NCBI GenBank assembly: GCA_964451885.1
Contig: CAYVJW010000107.1
Location: 1-5,607, forward strand
Length of the DNA: 5,607 bases
Reading direction: 5' to 3'
Origin: CAYVJW01 sp964451885
Lineage (GTDB): Bacteria > Patescibacteriota > Gracilibacteria > UBA4473
Numbering within the stretch: the stretch's first letter is position 1; each line of letters opens with the position of its first letter. The translations under genes were made by a program, and so were the position numbers. Positions 1 to 5,484 of the stretch are shown in pieces. The notes under the pieces are model-generated. The model was given only the letters and a program-made list of their open reading frames with translations. It ran no database searches and was not told the origin of the DNA.

Positions 1-50
1 GTCCGGTTCTTAGAAGGCTGGAGCTCAGCAATGGGCTCTGGCTATTCGGC
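1..50. other. Unassigned edge segment with small hairpins
   Basis: This 50-base stretch lies beyond the trmB stop and is clearly GC-richer than the adjacent gene. On the plus strand it contains GAGC and GCTC arms around ten bases (about 22-39) and then GGC/GCC arms around TATTCG (about 40-51), followed by a T-rich run that already lies inside trmB. On the minus strand one frame stays open from the trmB 3' end to the window edge, so it could be the start of a downstream gene, but no good start codon or ribosome site is visible. A tRNA was considered and rejected. The window edge prevents a decision. Confidence 0.25.
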
Positions 51-716
51 CTACTCTTTTTCTTTCCTCTTCTTCGCCTCATTCCTGTATCTTATCACTG
101 GAGTTTGTTCTTTTGTGTTTTGTCTCTTGAATCTAACTCTCCAAATTTTCCTCCCTAGCTTCATTGTCGTCTCTTCCCAATCTGTTCGAATCCCGAATGG
201 AGAGGAATCAAAAAATTCAATGTCATTAAAACTCGAATTCCGTAATATTTCCAAAGTTTCATCAAATAAAAATTTTTGGTCTGTCTGAAATATAAATGTT
301 GTTTTGCAATTAATAAAATCGTTTATTTTTTCTAAAAACTTTGGAGTAATAAACCGTCGTTTTTTGTGTCGATCCTTAAACCACGGATCTGGAAAATTAA
401 CATAGATCGTCTCAATCTTTATTCCCCGATCAACTGAAGGTTTTAAAATACTCTCAAAATTCCTCCCCCCGTCACCTCCAAAAACAACTACATTAGAATA
501 ATCTTTAAATTTTTCTTCCAGTTTTTTCATCAATGGAACCCGAATCTCAAAAAGAATATAATTTTTTTCCGGAAACTTTTTAATCAATTCCTCCGCAAAC
601 TCCCCTTTACAGCTTCCCACATCGACAATAATGGTGTTATCATTGGGAAACCCAGAGAAAGAGATTTCTTTGGTAATAGAAAGAGGATTTACATGTGCTC
701 TTACTCGTTTTGTCAT
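51..716 (-). CDS. trmB: tRNA (guanine-N7-)-methyltransferase TrmB
   Basis: This SAM-dependent enzyme forms 7-methylguanosine in tRNA, at G46 of the variable loop in characterised homologues. The protein is 221 residues from ATG 716, a normal length for bacterial TrmB. Visible hallmarks, numbered from that ATG, are the SAM-binding segment IIVDVGSCKGEF (about 29-40), the acidic strand end FEI (56-58), the family signature NFPDPWFKDRHKKRRF (107-122), FQTDQKF (143-149) with its TD pair, and TDWEET (178-183), matching the TxxE substrate motif. Motif I reads GSCKG, not the common GxGxG, but the rest is intact. The C-terminal tail is lysine/arginine-rich. It is the last gene of the operon. An in-frame TTG at 722 lies 3 bases after the uppP stop and is an alternative start; neither start has a clear Shine-Dalgarno, so translation is probably coupled to uppP. 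Function is confident; the start is less so. Confidence 0.94.
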   Translation of the reverse strand: MTKRVRAHVNPLSITKEISFSGFPNDNTIIVDVGSCKGEFAEELIKKFPEKNYILFEIRVPLMKKLEEKFKDYSNVVVFGGDGGRNFESILKPSVDRGIKIETIYVNFPDPWFKDRHKKRRFITPKFLEKINDFINCKTTFIFQTDQKFLFDETLEILRNSSFNDIEFFDSSPFGIRTDWEETTMKLGRKIWRVRFKRQNTKEQTPVIRYRNEAKKRKEKE

Positions 717-719
717 TCG

Positions 720-729
720 CAATTTCTAA
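720..729. repeat. Intergenic repeat word, copy 1
   Basis: The ten-base word CAATTTCTAA at the uppP/trmB junction recurs exactly at 2874-2883, between porB and gyrA. It sits in a run of similar AT-rich words (AATTTCTAATTGATAATTAA) and covers the uppP stop codon and the TTG option for trmB. Such slippage-like filler can be chance in AT-rich DNA, although both copies lie precisely at gene junctions. Confidence 0.4.
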
Positions 730-1487
730 TTGATAATTAATACCCCCCCTCCAATCACCATACAATACCAAGCAAACCACACCCATTTCCCCTGTATCAG
801 ATCCAACATCCATTTAATGGATAACATCGAAGCTATAAAAGAAAATACAAACCCTGTCATAAAGTGATAACTGAATAGAATTTCTGTAATGTCCGTATCG
901 GAAAAAGAAAACACTATTGCCCCGGCAATTGTTGGAATGGCTAACAAAAAAGAAATTTCCACTGCCAGTTTTCGATTGATTCCCAACAAAATCAAAACAG
1001 CAATGGTTAAACCCGAACGGGAAATTCCCGGTATCACCGCCAATCCTTGAAAAAAGCCTAGAGCAACAGCCATTTTCCAAGAAAATATAGTCTGTCCGGT
1101 CCGGAATTTCTCCGCTGTCAAAATCAACAAAGCTGTAAAAAGAAGCATCAAAGCCACTGTTTTTACCGATAAAAAATCCTCAAAATACGGTTCAATAAAT
1201 AGAGCCACAGGAACGGTACAAGCGGTTGAAACCAATAGTTTATATCCCAACTGCCCTTTTGCTGATTTTGGAGTGGTAAATGTTTTTTTAATTATCTCGA
1301 TAATTGCATCACGAAAGAAAATCAAAACCGCCAACAAACTCGCTCCATGGAGCCATATCTCAAAATTTAAATCCGGCTTCAAACTAAAAAATTCTTGCGC
1401 CAAAAAAAGATGGCCGCTGGAAGAAACAGGGAAGAATTCAGTAACGCCCTGGAGGATGCCGAGGAGGATGGAATCGAGTAGCTGCAT
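726..1487 (-). CDS. uppP: Undecaprenyl-diphosphatase (UppP/BacA)
   Basis: This integral membrane enzyme hydrolyses undecaprenyl pyrophosphate to the monophosphate, regenerating the lipid carrier for peptidoglycan and other envelope polymers; family members can confer bacitracin resistance. The protein is 253 residues, slightly shorter than E. coli BacA (273). Both active-site signatures are present: QGVTEFFPVSSSGH (13-26), which supplies the (E/Q)xxxE pair Q13 and E17 and the serine run 22-24, and PGISRSG (153-159) with the catalytic-site Arg157. The segment LHGASLLAVLIFF (46-58) also matches the family. Several hydrophobic helices run through the whole length. ATG 1487 shares one base with the stop of the upstream gene (TAATG), which indicates translational coupling. 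An AGAGG at 1505-1501 is 13 bases from the start, too far to be an ideal ribosome site. The last residues (LIIN) and the stop fall in an AT-rich repeat-like stretch shared with the trmB start. Confidence 0.96.
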   Translation of the reverse strand: MQLLDSILLGILQGVTEFFPVSSSGHLFLAQEFFSLKPDLNFEIWLHGASLLAVLIFFRDAIIEIIKKTFTTPKSAKGQLGYKLLVSTACTVPVALFIEPYFEDFLSVKTVALMLLFTALLILTAEKFRTGQTIFSWKMAVALGFFQGLAVIPGISRSGLTIAVLILLGINRKLAVEISFLLAIPTIAGAIVFSFSDTDITEILFSYHFMTGFVFSFIASMLSIKWMLDLIQGKWVWFAWYCMVIGGGVLIIN

Positions 1488-1807
1488 TACTTTTTGTTAT
1501 CCTCTTGTTGTTCAGCTTTTGATGGTTCTTCTTTCTCATTCAAATTATTAAAAAAACTCAACGCAATCGCCAATACAAGCACTGTAATTAAAATCGCCGC
1601 AATCAATCCTCCAAAAAGAGAAAGAATGGGAAAGTCTTCTGCTAGTAAGCTAATTATCTCTGCTAAAATATTATTCCAGGCTAGGGCAATAATCATTCCT
1701 ACAAAACCTGCCACAAAAGACACTAAAAACCTTCTGGCACTCTCGTTTTTTGGCTTGAAAACTTGCAGAGTAATAAGGTGCTTAAAAAAAGAGACTTTTC
1801 CTTCCAT
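1487..1807 (-). CDS. Small two-helix membrane protein, DUF5654-like
   Basis: This is a 106-residue protein of unknown function. Residues 1-25 are polar and basic. A first hydrophobic helix spans about 26-44 and ends in IALAWN (40-45). A short amphipathic linker (46-60) follows, then a second helix at about 61-85, and a charged Glu/Lys/Gln tail (88-106). The LAWN-type motif at the end of helix one, followed by an Ile/Val-rich second helix, matches my recollection of the DUF5654 family, found in candidate-phylum bacteria and archaea. That assignment is from pattern memory, not a search. It is the first gene of the operon and its TAA overlaps the uppP ATG by one base. No Shine-Dalgarno precedes ATG 1807. 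A promoter candidate lies at 1858-1831. The longer open frame on the opposite strand (1494-1847) is judged a shadow. Confidence 0.85.
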   Translation of the reverse strand: MEGKVSFFKHLITLQVFKPKNESARRFLVSFVAGFVGMIIALAWNNILAEIISLLAEDFPILSLFGGLIAAILITVLVLAIALSFFNNLNEKEEPSKAEQQEDNKK

Positions 1808-1830
1808 CGATTATACATTAAATTTTTTTC

Positions 1831-1858
1831 ATTATTGTCTTTATTAGGAATTTTTCAA
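1831..1858 (-). promoter_or_regulatory. Candidate sigma70-type promoter for the DUF5654-uppP-trmB operon
   Basis: Read on the minus strand, TTGAAA (1858-1853; 5 of 6 to TTGACA) is followed by a 16-base spacer and AATAAT (1836-1831; 5 of 6 to TATAAT). Initiation would be near 1824, giving a leader of about 17 bases without a Shine-Dalgarno. A second TATAAT at 1815-1810 ends only two bases before the ATG and would start transcription inside the gene, so it is less likely. The region is very AT-rich, so chance matches are expected. Confidence 0.4.
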
Positions 1859-1878
1859 AATTTTTTTCTATTGATAAT

Positions 1879-1893
1879 ATATTGTTTCAATAT
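1879..1893. promoter_or_regulatory. Dyad ATATTG-N3-CAATAT in the divergent intergenic region
   Basis: Two perfect six-base inverted arms are separated by TTT. The dyad lies between the divergent DUF5654 and porB starts and overlaps the candidate -35 of porB (1885-1890). Its location fits an operator, but arms made almost only of A and T arise easily by chance, and no regulator gene is present in the window. Confidence 0.25.
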
Positions 1894-1913
1894 CTGAAGC
1901 GTAGGAGTATAAT
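1885..1913 (+). promoter_or_regulatory. Candidate porB promoter with consensus -10
   Basis: A perfect TATAAT lies at 1908-1913, with TTTCAA (1885-1890; 3 of 6) 17 bases upstream. If used, initiation near 1920-1922 would give an essentially leaderless transcript starting at ATG 1922. This conflicts with the adjacent Shine-Dalgarno at 1903-1907, which would then not be transcribed. Only one of the two signals is likely to be real. Confidence 0.3.
1903..1907 (+). promoter_or_regulatory. Shine-Dalgarno AGGAG of porB
   Basis: AGGAG ends five bases before TTG 1913, eleven before TTG 1919 and fourteen before ATG 1922. The spacing favours the TTG at 1913 and is poor for the ATG. It is the only strong Shine-Dalgarno in front of any gene in this window. 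Confidence 0.45.
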
Positions 1914-2869
1914 TGATTTTGATGCTCAACCCAAACCTCAAAGTCATATCTCAAAATCCGCAGCGGCTTGCTTCCGGCCATCGTCTTTGTCCGGGATGCG
2001 GCATTTCCGTGATCCTGAAGCAAGTGCTCACTACCATTGATAATCCCATCATCACCGCAAATGCTACCGGATGCTCTGAAATTTGCTTCGGAGCTTATCC
2101 GTATGCAAGTTTCCGAAGCCCCTGGATTCACTCTCTCTTTGAAAATGCTGCTTCCGTGATATCCGGAGTGGAATCAACCTGGAAATCATGGAAAAGGCGG
2201 GGAAAACTAAGTCCTCTTCAAAAAAAGACAAAATTTCTTGCCATTGGTGGAGATGGGGCTACATATGATATCGGATTCCAATGGCTCTCTGGAGCCTTAG
2301 AACGGGGCCATGATTTCGTGTATATCTGCTTCGATAACGAAGGATATATGAATACCGGCTATCAACGTTCAGGAGCTACTTCAATGGGATTTAAAACTAA
2401 CACCACTCCACTCGGAAGCAAAATAACCGGCAAACCCCAACATCGAAAAAATCTGACAAAAATCCTGGCTGCGCATGATATTCCTTATATAGCTCAAGCA
2501 AACCCGTCCAACTTTGCTGACTTGATGAAGAAAGCCTATCGGGCTTTTGAAGTCGAAGGGCCGGCAGTAATCAATTGTTATTCCGTCTGTCCGACCAACT
2601 GGAAATTCGATCCGCAGAAGGGTATGGCAGTTTCTCAACTCGCAACAGATTCAAATTATTGGCCGCTTTATGAAGTGGACCACGGAAAATGGAAAATTAA
2701 TTATCGTCCTCGAAATATTGAAGATAAACTGGAAGAATTTTTAGGTGTCCAAGGAAGAACAAAGCATTTGTTAAAACTGGAAAATAAGCCGGTTTTGGAA
2801 GAATTGAAACGAAAGATTGAGGAGGATTGGGGGTATTTGGAGAAGATGGAAGAGACATTTCCATTCTAA
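1913..2869 (+). CDS. porB: 2-oxoacid:ferredoxin oxidoreductase beta subunit, pyruvate type (PorB-like)
   Basis: This is the thiamine-pyrophosphate and 4Fe-4S-binding subunit of a CoA-dependent 2-oxoacid:ferredoxin oxidoreductase, most like pyruvate synthase; substrate could also be 2-oxoisovalerate. The 318 residues (from TTG 1913) match the family length. CPGC (26-29), GCSE with Cys54, and CPTNW with Cys226 supply the four expected cluster ligands. The TPP/Mg site is GGDGATYDIG (112-121) followed by DNEGYMNTGYQRSGAT (141-156). KPQHRKNLTKILAAHDIPY (174-192) and the C-terminal WPLYEV also fit the family. The core appears intact. Alpha, gamma and delta (ferredoxin-like) partners are absent: the neighbours are a divergent membrane-protein operon and a convergent gyrA, so the gene looks monocistronic. 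Start choice is unclear: AGGAG favours TTG 1913, while ATG 1922 would give 315 residues. The gene is GC-richer at its 5' part than trmB, perhaps only reflecting conservation. Confidence 0.93.
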   Translation: MILMLNPNLKVISQNPQRLASGHRLCPGCGISVILKQVLTTIDNPIITANATGCSEICFGAYPYASFRSPWIHSLFENAASVISGVESTWKSWKRRGKLSPLQKKTKFLAIGGDGATYDIGFQWLSGALERGHDFVYICFDNEGYMNTGYQRSGATSMGFKTNTTPLGSKITGKPQHRKNLTKILAAHDIPYIAQANPSNFADLMKKAYRAFEVEGPAVINCYSVCPTNWKFDPQKGMAVSQLATDSNYWPLYEVDHGKWKINYRPRNIEDKLEEFLGVQGRTKHLLKLENKPVLEELKRKIEEDWGYLEKMEETFPF

Positions 2870-2895
2870 TTTTCAATTTCTAAACAATATTTGAA
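2870..2895. other. Convergent porB/gyrA gap without a terminator
   Basis: Only 26 bases separate the two facing stop codons. The sequence is AT-rich, contains the second exact copy of CAATTTCTAA (2874-2883; first copy at 720-729) and offers no GC stem followed by a T-run on either strand. Termination here is therefore either factor-dependent or transcription runs into the opposing gene. Confidence 0.5.
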
Positions 2896-5442
2896 TCATT
2901 CTTTAATCAGTTCCTCCTGTTTCTTTTCTTCTTCCACTATTACTTCCTTAATCACTGAAATAGAAGCCACTAAATCATCTTTTGACCGCATAAGGATTAC
3001 TCCTTGTGTAGACCTTCCCGAAACTTTTATCTGATCAATGGCAATTCGAATTGTCTGTCCGTTTTTTGTAACCATCAAAAGATCGCCGGCTCCTTTTCTC
3101 TTTCCTTCTATTACGCGAGCTCCCGCAACTTTTCCTGTCTTCTTCGTAATATTTGCCACTTTTACTCCCGAGCCGCCTCTTGATTGCGTACGATAAAGAT
3201 TAACTCCGGACATTTTTCCTAGTCCGTTTTCCATAACCACCAACAGCTTCGCATCTGGATCACGGAGGACTTCCATTTCCACAACCTTGTCTTCTTTTTT
3301 TAGCCGAATTCCTCGGACTCCCGATGACGGCCTGCCTGTAGGGCGCACGTCGGCCTCGGAAAACCGAATGGATTTTCCTTCCCTGGAGACTATGAACACT
3401 TCATCTTCTCCGGAAGATACCTTTGCCCATTGAAGGAACTCTCCCGGTTTTAGTCCGCAGGAAATAAGTCCGCTCCTTCTGACATTTTGGAAAGCTTGGA
3501 GAAGCGTCTTTTTCACAGTTCCTTTCGTCGTACACATAAATATATACTCTCCAACTGCTCGGCTAAGATTCAGGATTTCCGTTATTTTTTCGTCTTTCTG
3601 CAACTGTAGCAAATTCACTATAGGTGTTCCTCGTGCTGTTCTGGAAGCTTCCGGGATTTCGTACATGGGAAGCGAGAAAACCCGTCCGTGGCTCGTGAAA
3701 AAAAGTAGGTCGTTATGGTTCGTTCCGAAAATGGTTTTAATGATAATATCTTCTTCTTTCGTTTTTGCGCCGACTACTCCTACTCCGCCGCGTTTTTGCG
3801 ATCTAAAAACAGACGGGCTTAATCTTTTTACATAGTTTTCTTGAGTTAAAACCACCAGCATTTCTTCGTTCGGAATAGTGTCTTTTGCGGAGAATTTACC
3901 GAGTCCGTGAGGATGGACTTTGGTCTGTCTTTCGTCTCCAAATTTTTCTCTCACTTCCTTCAGTTCGGTTTTGATAATATCTGCCATCTTCTCACGACTG
4001 GCCAAAATCGATTCCAGTTCTTCGATAAGCATCAATTTTTCCTTTAATTCGTCTTCAATCTTTTTTCGCTCAAGTCCCGCCAAGGTCTGAAGTCTCATCT
4101 CCAGGATGGCTTTCGCCTGAATCTCAGTAAGTCCGAACTTTTTTTGTAACTCTTCGGAAGCAATTTCTTTTGTTTCAGACGCCTTGATAATAGCGATTAC
4201 TTCATCAATATGATCAAGGGCAATTTTAAGTCCTTCCAGAATATGAGCTCTTGCTTTTGCTACTTTTAGATCATACTCTGTTCTTCGCCTTATTACTTCA
4301 AACCTATGGCTCAGAAAATGTTCCAAAACTTCCTTCAGATTTAAAACACGCGGATGTATGCCATCGACCAGGGCGATCATATTCAGGTTGAAGCTTTTTT
4401 GAAGGAGCGTGTTTTTAAAAAGTTGGTTCAGAATCTTTTTCGGGAAAGTATCACGTTTCAATTCTATAACGATACGGATTCCTTCACGGTTGGATTCATC
4501 CCGAAGATCAGAGATGCCGATAATTTTTTTATCTCGGACCAGTTCTGCGATTTTTACCACGAGTTCGGCTTTATTGACCTGATAAGGAATCTCGGTCACC
4601 ACAATCGATGTTTTCCCTCCTTTTGATTCTTCCATGTGTGTTTTTGCTCTCATTATTACTCCACCTCTTCCCGAATGATACATTTCCTTTATGCACCCCC
4701 CGTCAAAAATCTCGCCACTAGTGGGAAAATCAGGCCCTTTTATGTACTTCAAAAGCCCGTCAATCGTTGTATCTGGATTATCAATAAGGTGTACTGTCGC
4801 ATCACAAACTTCTATCAGATTATGAGGTGGAATATTCGTCGCCATTCCTACGGCTATCCCCATTGTGCCGTTTAAAAGCAGCTGAGGAACTACCGTTGGC
4901 AATACGGATGGCTCCTCTACGGTAGCATCGTAATTCGGAACAAAATCAACCGTTTCTTTTTCAATATCCCTCAGTAGTAATTCGGCAACCTTGGTCATTC
5001 GAGCTTCGGTATATCGCATTGCCGCAGGATTATCCCCGTCAATAGATCCGAAATTCCCCTGCCCGTCAACCAGGCAGTAACGCAGGCTGAAATCCTGAGC
5101 CATTCTTACCATGGACATGTATACTGCCGCATCCCCGTGGGGATGGTATTTCCCCAGAACGGCACCAACTACCGTTGCGGATTTTCGATACTTTGCAGTG
5201 GGACGAAGTCCGTTTTCATGCATTGCATACAAAATACGGCGATGAACCGGCTTCAGTCCGTCTCTTACATCTGGCAGGGCGCGGGAGACGATCACACTCA
5301 TTGCGTAACTAAGGAATGAATCTTTCATATCCTTAGTGATATCAATATTAAAAACATTCTTATCATCTTCTACTGGAAAGAGCTCTTCTTGGCCTTCTGA
5401 ATTTTCTGTATTTTCTTCAGATTTTGGAATTTCGTCAGTCAT
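2896..5442 (-). CDS. gyrA: DNA gyrase subunit A
   Basis: This is the DNA-cleaving and rejoining subunit of type IIA topoisomerase; with GyrB it introduces negative supercoils. It has 848 residues from ATG 5442. An acidic N-terminal extension (about 1-30) precedes the winged-helix core with YHPHGDAAVY (99-108) and the catalytic tyrosine Tyr144 in AAMRYTE. The tower and coiled-coil follow, including RRRTEYDLKVAKARAHILEG. The C-terminal beta-pinwheel starts near 521 and appears complete, with the box-like QKRGGVG at 549-555 and a later QSRGGSG. Positions equivalent to E. coli Ser83 and Asp87 are Ala105 and Met109, and the GyrA box has Val where Lys/Arg is usual. GyrA is preferred over ParC because of the full-length CTD and the RTARGTPIVNLL segment, but the altered box leaves some doubt. 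A TTG at 5457 would add five residues; neither start has a Shine-Dalgarno. gyrB is not in the window. Confidence 0.94.
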   Translation of the reverse strand: MTDEIPKSEENTENSEGQEELFPVEDDKNVFNIDITKDMKDSFLSYAMSVIVSRALPDVRDGLKPVHRRILYAMHENGLRPTAKYRKSATVVGAVLGKYHPHGDAAVYMSMVRMAQDFSLRYCLVDGQGNFGSIDGDNPAAMRYTEARMTKVAELLLRDIEKETVDFVPNYDATVEEPSVLPTVVPQLLLNGTMGIAVGMATNIPPHNLIEVCDATVHLIDNPDTTIDGLLKYIKGPDFPTSGEIFDGGCIKEMYHSGRGGVIMRAKTHMEESKGGKTSIVVTEIPYQVNKAELVVKIAELVRDKKIIGISDLRDESNREGIRIVIELKRDTFPKKILNQLFKNTLLQKSFNLNMIALVDGIHPRVLNLKEVLEHFLSHRFEVIRRRTEYDLKVAKARAHILEGLKIALDHIDEVIAIIKASETKEIASEELQKKFGLTEIQAKAILEMRLQTLAGLERKKIEDELKEKLMLIEELESILASREKMADIIKTELKEVREKFGDERQTKVHPHGLGKFSAKDTIPNEEMLVVLTQENYVKRLSPSVFRSQKRGGVGVVGAKTKEEDIIIKTIFGTNHNDLLFFTSHGRVFSLPMYEIPEASRTARGTPIVNLLQLQKDEKITEILNLSRAVGEYIFMCTTKGTVKKTLLQAFQNVRRSGLISCGLKPGEFLQWAKVSSGEDEVFIVSREGKSIRFSEADVRPTGRPSSGVRGIRLKKEDKVVEMEVLRDPDAKLLVVMENGLGKMSGVNLYRTQSRGGSGVKVANITKKTGKVAGARVIEGKRKGAGDLLMVTKNGQTIRIAIDQIKVSGRSTQGVILMRSKDDLVASISVIKEVIVEEEKKQEELIKE

Positions 5443-5450
5443 AGGGATAA

Positions 5451-5475
5451 GAATCAAGAATTATGAATCAAGAAT
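5451..5475. repeat. Tandem direct repeat upstream of gyrA
   Basis: GAATCAAGAAT occurs exactly twice, at 5451-5461 and 5465-5475, with a 14-base period. GGGATA flanks the pair on both sides (5444-5449 and 5479-5484). It lies in the gyrA leader, just before the ATG, and the first copy contains the alternative TTG. It may be slippage-derived filler or a short regulatory element. Confidence 0.55.
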
Positions 5476-5484
5476 CAGGGGATA

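Noticed and set aside
1..50. tRNA-Arg(TCT) on the minus strand, suggested by CCAGC-CTTCTAA
   Set aside because: The bases after the loop (GAACC) do not pair with CCAGC, and no matching D-arm GCTC partner lies upstream at the right distance.
31..288. Plus-strand hydrophobic open frame at the window start
   Set aside because: It lies almost wholly antisense to the clear trmB; its phenylalanine-rich character is expected from the complement of AT-rich, lysine-rich coding sequence.
1810..1815. Perfect TATAAT (minus strand) two bases before the DUF5654 ATG as its promoter
   Set aside because: Initiation would fall inside the coding sequence and no alternative downstream start exists; the pair at 1858-1831 fits better.
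1494..1847. Plus-strand open frame of 117 codons antisense to the DUF5654-like gene, longer than that gene
   Set aside because: Its product is a lysine/serine-rich sequence with no recognisable motif, while the minus-strand frame has two clean membrane helices, a family-like motif and a one-base coupling to uppP.
2381..2638. Minus-strand open frame within porB
   Set aside because: It is antisense to the conserved TPP and C-terminal regions of porB and has no recognisable features.
2870..2895. Bidirectional terminator between porB and gyrA
   Set aside because: No GC-containing stem can be formed in the 26 bases on either strand.
4354..5319. Plus-strand open frames of 60-90 codons opposite gyrA
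   Set aside because: They are shadows of the strongly conserved gyrA frame; their products show no motifs and they have no ribosome sites.
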